64,000 nucleotides of DNA. Origin: WJJR01 sp964440935. GTDB lineage: Bacteria; Zixibacteria; MSB-5A5; WJJR01. Within the stretch, counting starts at the first letter, position 1, and each line of letters starts with the position of its first letter. This document shows, in pieces, positions 27,759 through 36,190 of this stretch. The translations under genes and the position numbers were made by a program. Where the stretch lies: NCBI GenBank assembly GCA_964440935.1, contig CAYTTY010000009.1, forward strand, positions 40,675-104,674, in the 5' to 3' direction. The notes under the pieces are model-generated. The model did not search any database. It worked only from the letters and a program-made list of their open reading frames with translations, and was not told the origin of the DNA.

Positions 27759-29234
27759 ATGACAAATCATCCAACATCCCAACTGGCCCGCCAGGCGACC
27801 GAAGTCGAACCGGGAATCTGGGAGATACCGGTGACCGCGCGAAAGAGGATGAATGTGCCGGCGCGTGTGCTGGCGTCGCCTTCGCTGTTTCAGAGTATGG
27901 ATGAGGGAGTCTTCAACCAGGTGACCAATGTCGCAACCTTGCCTGGGATAAGGCGTTACGCGCTGTGTATGCCCGATGGGCACTGGGGATATGGGTTCCC
28001 GATTGGTGGTGTGGCGGCCTTTGATCCCAACGAGGGAGTCATTTCGCCGGGTGGAATTGGATTCGACATCAATTGCGGTATGCGATTATTGCGCACCAAC
28101 TTGACCCAGGAAGAGGTGCAGCCGAAACTCGATGAGTTGATGGACACGTTGTACTCTCTGATCCCTTGCGGAGTGGGTGGGAAGGGCGTTTTGAGGCTCT
28201 CAGACGCCGAGTTTCGTCGCATGACGAGCTTAGGGGCGCAATGGTGTGTCGACAACGGCTACGGGCGCCCGGATGATCTGAAACATACCGAAGAGGGGGG
28301 CTGTCTGGTCGGAGCCGATCCGGACCAATGCTCGGATCGCGCCGTGGAACGCGGACGGTCGCAATTGGGGACGTTGGGATCGGGCAATCATTACTTGGAA
28401 GTCCAAGTCGTGCAACCGGATAATGTCTATGATGCAACCACGGCCGAGGTCATGGGCATCGACCGGCCTTATCAGATTGTGGTGATGGTCCACTGTGGCT
28501 CGCGGGGGTTCGGGCATCAGGTTGCCAGCGACTACCTGAAGGTGTTTACTAAGGCAATGAAGCGCTTTGGGATAGAGACGACGGATCGGGAGTTGGGATG
28601 CGCGCCGTATCGTAGCGACGAAGGACAGGACTACTTCCGTGCGATGAACTGCGCCGCCAATTCGGCGTTCGCCAACCGTCAGGTGATCACTCACCGCATC
28701 CGCGAGGGTTTCACGAAGGTCTTTGGAAAGAGCGAAGATGAACTGGGCCTTGATGTTATCTATGATGTCTGCCACAATATCGCCAAGCTCGAACAGTATG
28801 AGTTCGACGGCAAGATAGAGGACCTGCTTGTCCACCGCAAGGGTGCCACCCGGTCCTTCGGGCCCGGCAGTGAGCACATCCCGGAAGATTATCGTAATGT
28901 TGGACAACCGGTTATCGTCGGAGGATCGATGGAGACCGGGTCGTACTTGCTGGTCGGGACCGAGAAGGCGATGTCGGCGACATTTGGTTCGACATTGCAC
29001 GGTTCGGGACGCGTGATGTCACGGACGAAGGCCAAGAGATCGGTGCGCGGCGAAGTGCTCCGAGACGATATGTTGAAGCGGGGCATAGCGATACGGACAG
29101 CGTCACTGCGGGGTCTGGCCGAGGAAGCCGGTTTCGCCTACAAGGATATCGCCGAAGTGGTCCGTGCAGTCGATGACATTGGTATCTCCAAGCGCGTGGT
29201 GCGCTTCATCCCGATCGGAAATATCAAAGGGTAG
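27759..29234 (+). CDS. rtcB: RNA-splicing ligase RtcB
   Basis: GTP- and manganese-dependent ligase joining 2',3'-cyclic phosphate or 3'-phosphate RNA ends to 5'-OH ends, used in tRNA splicing or RNA repair. The 491-residue product has all metal and catalytic groups: GFDINCG (Asp-103, Cys-106), GSGNHYLEV (His-211), HCGSRGFGHQ (His-245), CHNIAKLE (His-339) and the guanylylated histidine in VHRKGATR (His-359). There is no intein. It pairs with archease just upstream; no RNA cyclase gene is nearby. Since bacteria usually lack spliced tRNAs of this type, repair of cleaved RNA is the likelier role. Confidence 0.97.
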   Translation: MTNHPTSQLARQATEVEPGIWEIPVTARKRMNVPARVLASPSLFQSMDEGVFNQVTNVATLPGIRRYALCMPDGHWGYGFPIGGVAAFDPNEGVISPGGIGFDINCGMRLLRTNLTQEEVQPKLDELMDTLYSLIPCGVGGKGVLRLSDAEFRRMTSLGAQWCVDNGYGRPDDLKHTEEGGCLVGADPDQCSDRAVERGRSQLGTLGSGNHYLEVQVVQPDNVYDATTAEVMGIDRPYQIVVMVHCGSRGFGHQVASDYLKVFTKAMKRFGIETTDRELGCAPYRSDEGQDYFRAMNCAANSAFANRQVITHRIREGFTKVFGKSEDELGLDVIYDVCHNIAKLEQYEFDGKIEDLLVHRKGATRSFGPGSEHIPEDYRNVGQPVIVGGSMETGSYLLVGTEKAMSATFGSTLHGSGRVMSRTKAKRSVRGEVLRDDMLKRGIAIRTASLRGLAEEAGFAYKDIAEVVRAVDDIGISKRVVRFIPIGNIKG

Positions 29235-29345
29235 TTGGGAGCGCCGAGCCCCAACTCGGTGCGGCCCAGCCATGCTATTGTTGCACCCCGGAAATACGGT
29301 TCATAAGTTTCTGTTCGAAATCGTGTCTGTGGCGTCACCCACCAT

Positions 29346-29416
29346 CGGGAGGGCGAGCCTCCCGGCGAGCCGCAACGGCATGTTCCACACCGCGGCTCGG
29401 CAGGAGCCTCGCCCCC
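29346..29416 (-). repeat. REP-like palindrome, inverted copy
   Basis: Minus-strand reading matches 15374-15446: the right end reads GCTCGGCAGGAGCCTCGCCC on the plus strand and the spacer CGCAACGGCATGTTCCACAC is the complement of that in copies 1 and 2. The flank CTCAGACTTGGGG on the minus strand is also shared. Confidence 0.85.
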
Positions 29417-29492
29417 AAGTCTGAGGTGACGCCAGTAAGCAAGCACGGACGTCTCGCCCGTGGCGCATGGCCGAGGACGGATACGCTGCAAT

Positions 29493-29528
29493 AAAAAACC
29501 GCCCCGTTCGCCGGAGCGAACGGGGCGG
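29493..29528 (-). terminator. Intrinsic terminator of the 944-residue protein gene
   Basis: Thirteen-base perfect stem (29499-29511 with 29516-29528), four-base loop, followed on the minus strand by six T. Confidence 0.93.
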
Positions 29529-29558
29529 GGATGTGCGAAGTAGTTGTGCTGACGAGTG

Positions 29559-32393
29559 TTACTTGATCAGGGTCATCTTCTTGGATGACGTGAAGTCACC
29601 CGCTGTGACCTTGTACAGGTAGACACCCGAGGCAGTCGAATTACCGTTGTTGTCGAGGCCATCCCACTGCACGTTGACGCGCGAGGCTTCATTGTGCCCT
29701 GAGAAGGTGCGGACAACCTGACCGGTGATGTTGTAAATGGTCAGGTTCCAATCCGAAGCGTCCTTGAGGTCGAAACGGATGACTGTTCCGGCGTTGAACG
29801 GGTTCGGATAGTTCTGGAGCAACGAGTAGGACTGCGGGACGAGCTTGGCCAGGTTCTGATGGTCGGTGCTGAGGAGCATGCCTTCGGCATCCGACAACTG
29901 AACGTTGACCAGCTCGATCGTGCCGTCGCCTTCGTACGGGATCGACAGGATCTCATTCCGTCCGGACTGGATCGCTGTCAAGTTCTCGTACTCAGGAGCC
30001 ATCAGCACGCGGAATTCACCACGCGAGGCCTTCGACGATACCACCATTCCCTCCGACGCTTCGGTGGTCTGCGCTTTGTCAAACGCGACATCCGAATAAC
30101 GGAAGGTGAGAACGGCGCCGCCGAGTTCAACCGTCGCGTCGGTCGTGATCGAAAGCCGACCGTTACGCGTGTCGGTCACCACATCAGCACTGTTGGCGTA
30201 CGGAGCGATCTTCGGCATACCATTGTCATCCGGGAACGGCTGCGCATCGCCGGTGATGACGCGAATGAGGTAAATCAGGTCAGCGACCGTCAACTCGACA
30301 CCGTCGTTGTTGACGTCGGAGGCCTGAATCTGGACGGCGCGGATCGAATCGACCGGATTTAGCGCACTGATCCCATCAATGAAGTAGCGACTGTAGAGAA
30401 CCGCATCACCGACTTCGTTGGCGATGAAGTTCAAGTTCAAGTCACCACGTGCGTCGACTGGCTCGCGAATACAGATGGAACCTCCGCAGAGATCGACGAT
30501 CGGTACAGCTTCGTGGCCTTTGGTGGTATCAATGCATTCTTCGGCAACACCCTGCGTTGTGAACAAGGTGTCACCAGTCTTCGAGGATAGAGTATTGTCG
30601 CCGCAATCGATCGAGTAGAAGTCGATCGGGAGACACTGACCAAGGAAGTTCCAGTCAGAGGTAACCCGGAAACAAATCTTGGCAATATACCCATCCAAGA
30701 GGAAGTCCGTCGAATCCGGATGGACACCTGGACCGTTGTCCATGTCCGCTATGGCGACCAAACGGATTAGACCGCTGGGGCAACCACCCGAGCAATTCGA
30801 GTTCGCACTAAACCTGTAGGTAAAGTACTCCCAGGCGCGCAAACCAGTTTCAGTCTGACTCTCATCCAAGGTACCGTCCAGTCTCATGATTGAGACCGGT
30901 GAGAGTCCTGACTGATCGTACCCAATCAGGAGATCGAATCCACCGAGCGCGTAACCATCATGGATGTTGATGTAGGCGCAAGCGATCTCCCCGGGTAGCG
31001 TGGGAATGGTGTCAACAACGAAAGACGGCACCGTCGAATCAACACCAGGCGCTCCGCCAATACAAAGAGTGAAGTTGAACACCACGTTGATGTCGAAGCA
31101 GCACGTATCTACCGCACAACCGTCACTGACTTCTACGCACAGAGTCCAAATCCCCAGGTCATTGTTGTTCTGAGGTTCGGTCTGCCAAGTCACATGTCCA
31201 CTTGCATCGACTTGAGGTTGGTTGTTTGGATCGCCGGGCCCGACACCGGAATGCGTGAAGCTCACAATGCTATAGGTGAGTGGATCCCCAATGAGATCGT
31301 CACCAATCACGTCGTTTTCGATAAGTGTGCCGGGAATGAGGTCACCGACTACATCCGAACACTGAGCCGTCGGAGCGTCGTTGGTCACAGTCACTTCGAC
31401 CGACTCCGAGCAGGTCTTGGCACCGTCAGAGACGGTGTACTCAACGAGGTAGGTTCCGCCCACGTCGGCGCAGACCGGATCATACTCGAGCGAGCCGCCG
31501 GCCACCGAGAGGGTGCCGCCGAGCCCACCGTCGCTGTCCAGAGTCCAGGTCAACGGATCCGGGCAACCGTCATCGGTCGCCGGGAGCGGGGTGGAGAGGT
31601 GATCCAGCCAGTGAACGGACTGCGGTGCAACGGCATCGCAAACCGGGCCTTCCTGGGTCACGGTAATGTCAAAGCTGCACTCGACTGTGGCACCGCAATC
31701 GTCGGCTACTTCAAAAGTGACGGTGTGGTCGCCAACATCGGCGCATTCGGGATCCCAGCTGAACAAGTCGCCGGTGATCGAACCAGGACCGGATACGAGC
31801 GTATAGGTCAAATCGTCGCAGGCATCCGGGTCGCTGGCAAACAATTGCTTGTCAACGATTTCGCTCTTCCAATCGAGGTTCTCATCCGAGTTCGTTCCGC
31901 AAACCGGTGGATTGTTGACCAAGGTCAACGTGCCCGGCACGAACGACGCGGGGAGCTCACAACAGTCACAGCCGCCCAGAACCAGGGTAGCGGGGACAGC
32001 GGGAGCTGGGTCGAGATCAACGATTACATCGCCAGAACAGTCTTCCGGTGTTTCAATCTCAAGCGTCAGGATCGAATAAGGACCGCTGCCACCTGCGAGG
32101 CAGGAGCCGAGGCCATTAACGATGACCTGATTGCCTGATTGATTGATCGCCACGTTCCAACCGGCCAATGCAGGCCCGGCCGTAACGCTATTCAGCGTAC
32201 CGCCCGTTACGAGTAGAGGCAGACCGATCGCTCCCACTCCATCGGCGTTGTCTAAGGTGACATTCACCGTGGTGGTGGCGCAACGATCTACGTCTTTTGA
32301 CTCAACGGTTATCGTGTTCTGGGCAAAGGCGAAACCTGTCGAGAGAAGCAAGGCCATTCCAACACAGGCCAGTACTGTCAGTTTATGCTTCAT
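29559..32393 (-). CDS. Surface protein with cohesin-like and dockerin-like modules and sorting tail
   Basis: A 944-residue exported protein from the ATG at 32393, chosen because AAGGAG precedes it. Signal peptide: MKHKLTVLACVGMALLLS. Residues 30-160 are cohesin-like (ATTTVNVTLDNADGVGAIGL), followed by several Ig-like Cys-rich repeats and a second cohesin-like module near 440-640 (YALGGFDLLIGYDQSGL, WEYFTYRFSANSNC, GLIRLVAIADMDNGPG). Dockerin-like calcium loops come next (RGDLNLNFIANEVGDAVLYS, SDVNNDGVELTVADLIYLIR) and then the FlgD/type A sorting tail (LLQNYPNPFNAGTVIRFDL). The last 500 residues are closely shared with the giants at 43806 and 52288. It is probably displayed on the cell surface; ligand unknown. 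Confidence 0.87.
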   Translation of the reverse strand: MKHKLTVLACVGMALLLSTGFAFAQNTITVESKDVDRCATTTVNVTLDNADGVGAIGLPLLVTGGTLNSVTAGPALAGWNVAINQSGNQVIVNGLGSCLAGGSGPYSILTLEIETPEDCSGDVIVDLDPAPAVPATLVLGGCDCCELPASFVPGTLTLVNNPPVCGTNSDENLDWKSEIVDKQLFASDPDACDDLTYTLVSGPGSITGDLFSWDPECADVGDHTVTFEVADDCGATVECSFDITVTQEGPVCDAVAPQSVHWLDHLSTPLPATDDGCPDPLTWTLDSDGGLGGTLSVAGGSLEYDPVCADVGGTYLVEYTVSDGAKTCSESVEVTVTNDAPTAQCSDVVGDLIPGTLIENDVIGDDLIGDPLTYSIVSFTHSGVGPGDPNNQPQVDASGHVTWQTEPQNNNDLGIWTLCVEVSDGCAVDTCCFDINVVFNFTLCIGGAPGVDSTVPSFVVDTIPTLPGEIACAYINIHDGYALGGFDLLIGYDQSGLSPVSIMRLDGTLDESQTETGLRAWEYFTYRFSANSNCSGGCPSGLIRLVAIADMDNGPGVHPDSTDFLLDGYIAKICFRVTSDWNFLGQCLPIDFYSIDCGDNTLSSKTGDTLFTTQGVAEECIDTTKGHEAVPIVDLCGGSICIREPVDARGDLNLNFIANEVGDAVLYSRYFIDGISALNPVDSIRAVQIQASDVNNDGVELTVADLIYLIRVITGDAQPFPDDNGMPKIAPYANSADVVTDTRNGRLSITTDATVELGGAVLTFRYSDVAFDKAQTTEASEGMVVSSKASRGEFRVLMAPEYENLTAIQSGRNEILSIPYEGDGTIELVNVQLSDAEGMLLSTDHQNLAKLVPQSYSLLQNYPNPFNAGTVIRFDLKDASDWNLTIYNITGQVVRTFSGHNEASRVNVQWDGLDNNGNSTASGVYLYKVTAGDFTSSKKMTLIK

Positions 32394-32814
32394 TCTCCTT
32401 TGCTCCTTCATTTGCAAATTCAAACAGAATAGGTGTCAGCCGTTTGCTGACTGACTTTCGCGTTTCCACAAGGACACCATTGTGTCCACCTGATCGGCAG
32501 AAGCGCAAAAGGTTAGCTGGAAGCTACGTCTAAGAAGATTATGGGAAAGAAACTCCAATACGTGGAGCACCCTATGCGGTCTTTCCTCCAGGAAAACCTA
32601 AATCGGGTGATCAGTATTGTGGCACTACTTTGTGACTAACGCACTACAGACTTACTCAGCGCTCTTAAGGTGCGAAAAATCCCGAAAATGTCAAGCGATA
32701 TTTGGAACTTTTCCACAGGGGAAATCAGACGTCTCTCAATCCTCCGAGCTGCGGCTCGGCCAGGCTCACCCAGAAGGGTTCGGCGGTCCAAGGGCTCGAA
32801 GGTCCCGTTCGGTG
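32394..32814. other. Non-coding stretch
   Basis: Upstream of the 944-residue protein gene and downstream of the CBS-like gene. I see no gene, and no promoter strong enough to call. Confidence 0.55.
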
Positions 32815-33843
32815 TTATGTTTCGATTTGAAATCCGTGGTCACGCATCCATTTATCATTTAAAAACTTGGATACGTAGCGCATGCCGGAGTCGGGTAGAA
32901 GCGTGATGATTCTGAGCTTGGGTTCGCGCGGCTGCGTTGACACCCACTTGAGGAGGGCGGACATGGCTGTACCGGAGGAGCCGCCGACAATCATGCCCTC
33001 GGTATTAACAATTCGGCGGGCACTTGTAAATGCCTCCTGGTCATCGACTTGAATGATCTCATCGACAACGCTCGGGTCGAAGGCATCGCAGGGGACATCG
33101 GTGCCGACACCCTCGACGAAGTACCGGCCCGGTTCTGTCAGCCGGTCAAACTTGACATAATCGTGGAAGATCGATCCCACCGGGTCGGCCGCGATGATTT
33201 GGATATCCGGGTTTTTCTCTTTGAGGAACCGTCCGATGCCCGAGAGAGTCCCGCCGGTGCCGATCCCCGCCACCACCACATCGACCTGGCCATCAGTCTG
33301 CTCCCAGATTTCCCGACCGGTTGTATAGTAGTGGCTGTCGATGTTCTTTGAGTTGTGATACTGGTTGATGAGAAACCCCGGACGCTCCCTGGCGAGGCGC
33401 CGGGCAGCCGAGTAGTAGCTGTCGGGATGGTCATGGGCCACAGCGGTTGGGCAAATTATAATCTCGGAGCCCATCGCCCGGATCAAGTCGATCTTTTCCT
33501 GTGAGGTCTTATCGGGCACCGTGAAGAGCGTCGGGTACCCCTTGCAGGCCCCCACCATGCCGACCGAGACGGCCGTATTGCCGGAGGAGTTATCGATCAG
33601 CAAATCTCCAGGTTTGATTTCGCCGCTACGTTCGGCCTCCTCGACGATGTACAGGGCCATCCGGTCCTTAATCGATCCGGTGGGGTTGAGGAACTCGAGT
33701 TTGGCCCAGATGTCGTGCGGGCACTCCGGTGCAATCTGGCGTAGTGGCACTAACGGTGTGTTGCCCACTAATTTAAGGAATGATTCGGCCACCCATCCGA
33801 AGGTGGTGGGATGTGGCTGCTTATAGGCGGTCGATTCAGTCAT
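32815..33843 (-). CDS. PLP-dependent cystathionine beta-synthase/cysteine synthase family enzyme
   Basis: A 342-residue fold-type II PLP enzyme. The opening KLVGNTPLVPL, the PLP lysine in PTGSIKDRM (Lys-59), DNSSGNTAVS and GIGTGGTLSGIG are all present. EGMIVGGSSGTAM and the end DSGMRYVSKFLNDKWM fit cystathionine beta-synthase better than O-acetylserine sulfhydrylase, and the regulatory CBS domains of animal enzymes are absent. It could join serine with homocysteine or sulfide. It lies 66 bases downstream of the aldehyde dehydrogenase gene on the same strand; whether it belongs to the same transcript is unclear. Confidence 0.88.
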   Translation of the reverse strand: MTESTAYKQPHPTTFGWVAESFLKLVGNTPLVPLRQIAPECPHDIWAKLEFLNPTGSIKDRMALYIVEEAERSGEIKPGDLLIDNSSGNTAVSVGMVGACKGYPTLFTVPDKTSQEKIDLIRAMGSEIIICPTAVAHDHPDSYYSAARRLARERPGFLINQYHNSKNIDSHYYTTGREIWEQTDGQVDVVVAGIGTGGTLSGIGRFLKEKNPDIQIIAADPVGSIFHDYVKFDRLTEPGRYFVEGVGTDVPCDAFDPSVVDEIIQVDDQEAFTSARRIVNTEGMIVGGSSGTAMSALLKWVSTQPREPKLRIITLLPDSGMRYVSKFLNDKWMRDHGFQIET

Positions 33844-33908
33844 ATTACTGGTTCATACACAATAACTTGAGCTTTTGTCGCAGGGAAGTGGAGATTTTGA
33901 GTCACGAT

Positions 33909-35363
33909 CTACACAATCCGGAAGTAGTCGACCAGGGTGCACCGGCGCGGTCGTGTGAAAGTGGACGCCTTGGTCATCCCTTCACCGGTCGTCCCGGCGA
34001 TCGATAGGGTGGTGTATCCTTCACCGCCGTATCCGAGTCCGGCCAGATTGGCCCCGTTCTTCACGAAGATGTTGCCATTGCAGCGTTGTGCCATCGCGGA
34101 GAGATTGGCGACGCTCGTTGAGTGCATGATAAACGTATGCTCGAACTTGTGTTCTGAGATCACCGCCCATTCCATCGCCTCGTCCACGGAGCGGCAGCGG
34201 ACGAACGGAATGATCGGCATCATCTGTTCCGCCATGACAAGCGGGTGGTCCCATGTTACTTCGACAATGGCGATCTTCGCCCCGCTGGGCGGTTTGATGT
34301 CGATGTGTTGGAGGATGGTTGCCAAGTCTTTGCCGATGAAAGACTTGTTGACCGAAACGTGACGATGGCCCTTGCCGACTTTGTCTTCTGTGATCACTGC
34401 CTGCATGAGCTTATCAACATTCGTCCCGGTAATTTCGAAGGCTCCGGCCGAGATCATCTCGCGCTTCAGTGGATTGGCTACCTTGTCGACGACGAAGATC
34501 GATTTTTCGTCGGTACAGAGGATATTGTTGTCGAATCCGGCGCCGAAGACGATATCGTGTCCGGCCTTCGTGATGACCGCTGTTTCATCGACGACGACCG
34601 GCGGATTCCCCGGACCGGCACAGATCGCCCGATTTCCGGACGTCATCGCCAATTTGACGACAATGCCACCGCCGGTCACCAGCAGCAGATCAATGCCGCT
34701 GTGCTTCATCAGCTCTTGGCCGGTGTTCTGTGTCGGGTCACCGATAACGGATATCAGATTCTCCGGGCCGCCGGCGGCACGTGCTGCCGTTCCAAGTGCG
34801 ACAGCAACCTCGCGGCAGACGTTCTTGGCCGCCGGATGGGGATTGAAGACACAGGCATTGCCGGCGGAGATAAGCGAGATCGCGTTGTTGACTACAGTCG
34901 ACGGCGGATTTGTCGATGGGGTGATCACACCGACGACCCCGTAGGGAGCGGGCTCGACCAAGGTCAGTCCGTGATCGCCGCTGAAACTCTCGGGTTTGAC
35001 ATCCTCGGGGCCGGGGGTTTTGCGGGCCGCGAGGAGAATCTTGTTCATTTTATCCGGCATCTTGCCGAGACCAGTCTCTTCGACCGCCATTCGTCCCCAC
35101 AGTTCTGCATTAGCGATGGCCGCTTCACGCATGCGGTGGACAATTTCGTAGCGTTTGGCCAGGCCCAAATCGAGAAAGGTCTTGTGGGCCCGGCGGGCGG
35201 CGTCGACAGCATCATCGATACTGCTGAACACGCCACGCATCGTGCTGCGGGTGGATTGGGTCGTGGACGGCCGTGTTGACGTGGATATGGGTTGTTCATT
35301 GTTCAGTTCGTTGAGCACCTTCTGAACAATTTCGCTGATATCGGTTTCCTGGAGGGAAGACAT
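33909..35363 (-). CDS. CoA-acylating aldehyde dehydrogenase, microcompartment type (EutE/PduP-like)
   Basis: Oxidises an aldehyde to acyl-CoA with NAD and CoA inside a bacterial microcompartment. The 484-residue product has the catalytic cysteine in NNILCTDEKS (Cys-283), an NPHPAAKN motif and EPAPYGVVGVITPSTNPPS. Residues 8-20 (DISEIVQKVLNEL) form the short amphipathic helix that serves as an encapsulation peptide, linked by a Ser/Thr-rich stretch to the enzyme. I start at the ATG at 35363, which has GGAG nine bases upstream, not at an earlier in-frame start at 35390. The BMC shell gene lies directly upstream. Confidence 0.93.
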   Translation of the reverse strand: MSSLQETDISEIVQKVLNELNNEQPISTSTRPSTTQSTRSTMRGVFSSIDDAVDAARRAHKTFLDLGLAKRYEIVHRMREAAIANAELWGRMAVEETGLGKMPDKMNKILLAARKTPGPEDVKPESFSGDHGLTLVEPAPYGVVGVITPSTNPPSTVVNNAISLISAGNACVFNPHPAAKNVCREVAVALGTAARAAGGPENLISVIGDPTQNTGQELMKHSGIDLLLVTGGGIVVKLAMTSGNRAICAGPGNPPVVVDETAVITKAGHDIVFGAGFDNNILCTDEKSIFVVDKVANPLKREMISAGAFEITGTNVDKLMQAVITEDKVGKGHRHVSVNKSFIGKDLATILQHIDIKPPSGAKIAIVEVTWDHPLVMAEQMMPIIPFVRCRSVDEAMEWAVISEHKFEHTFIMHSTSVANLSAMAQRCNGNIFVKNGANLAGLGYGGEGYTTLSIAGTTGEGMTKASTFTRPRRCTLVDYFRIV

Positions 35364-35456
35364 GAGACCTGACTCCATTACGCCCGTCAAGGTAAAGCAT
35401 TGTATGCCAATTCATTACGCGGGCAGCCGAGATTGTAAGACGATCCCAAAAGCAGC

Positions 35457-35505
35457 AACCGTCGTGCCTTCCGCACGACCCTCCTGGGCGTCAAGCACGA
35501 CGGTT
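35457..35505 (-). promoter_or_regulatory. Intercistronic hairpins between shell and dehydrogenase genes
   Basis: On the minus strand, an 11-base arm AACCGTCGTGC pairs with GCACGACGGTT, and a shorter internal GTCGTGC can compete for the same 3' arm. The two pairings exclude each other. This could stabilise the shell transcript or adjust relative expression; no T-run follows, so a classical terminator is unlikely. Confidence 0.5.
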
Positions 35506-35546
35506 GAAAGACAACAACGGTGGCGGTCATTGTGCCGCCTTCGCAA

Positions 35547-35834
35547 TTACTCGGATTGATCCGGTAAGCGCGTCGGGAAAATGTCGTGTATGTTGGAGTG
35601 TGGGCGCGGGATTACGTGCACCGACACCAATTCCCCAACCTTTTGTGCGGCCGCCGCACCAGCATCGGTAGCGGCTTTGCAGGCCGCCACATCGCCGCGG
35701 ACTAAAGCGGTCACTAATCCTCCACCGACTTTCTCGTAACCGACCAGAGTCACCTTGGCGGCTTTGACCATGGCATCGGAGGCCTCAATCAAGCCCACCA
35801 GCCCTTTGGTCTCTATCATTCCCAGAGCTTCCAT
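35547..35834 (-). CDS. Bacterial microcompartment shell protein (BMC-H, PduA/EutM-like)
   Basis: A 95-residue single-domain hexameric shell protein: [21 protein letters not shown], then [33 protein letters not shown] and [14 protein letters not shown], which is close to a textbook BMC-H sequence of usual length, with pore-region GGGL-type residues. GGAGG lies eight bases before the ATG. The only other microcompartment gene here is the aldehyde dehydrogenase; no pentameric shell protein, alcohol dehydrogenase, phosphotransacylase or signature enzyme is visible within the window. Confidence 0.95.
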   Translation of the reverse strand: MEALGMIETKGLVGLIEASDAMVKAAKVTLVGYEKVGGGLVTALVRGDVAACKAATDAGAAAAQKVGELVSVHVIPRPHSNIHDIFPTRLPDQSE

Positions 35835-36190
35835 CCACGACCTCCGGCCCTGACCTCACTCAGGGAGTCCTTGCTCATTGAATTCCATCTCAGTAGCCAT
35901 ATTTCGGCATGCGCCCATGTATAGACACCCTCCCAAATGCTGTCAATCAAAAAACGGAGCAGGTGAGTCAGTGGAGCCGTGGATCAGGGGATCAGTAGAG
36001 CGGGTGAAAGATCAGCATTGAGAGCGGCCGGAGCGCCGAGCCCCGGCTCGGTGCAGGGTTTGCCGTCGTTGGTTGTGTCGCCGCTACGCGGCGAAGGCCA
36101 GACAATCATATCAAACTTCATCGACCGCAGTGCTTGTGATTGGGGGCGAGGGCGGATATATTGTCGGCTTCTTATGCGGATTTTGATGCC
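35835..36190. other. Divergent intergenic region between shell gene and purD
   Basis: Contains a palindrome (CGCCGAGCC / GGCTCGGTG, 36034-36052) and otherwise nothing I can name. Promoters for both directions must lie here. Confidence 0.55.

Larger units (their letters stand above)
29235..29558. other. Intergenic region between convergent genes
   Basis: Holds a small hairpin (AGTTGGG / CCCAACT, 29233-29256; a similar GAGCGCCGAGCCCC motif recurs at 36031), an inverted REP-like palindrome (29346-29416) and the terminator of the minus-strand gene. No coding sequence. Confidence 0.75.

Noticed and set aside
27759..29234. Intein in RtcB
   Set aside because: Length is normal and all motifs are contiguous; no splice junction residues are seen.
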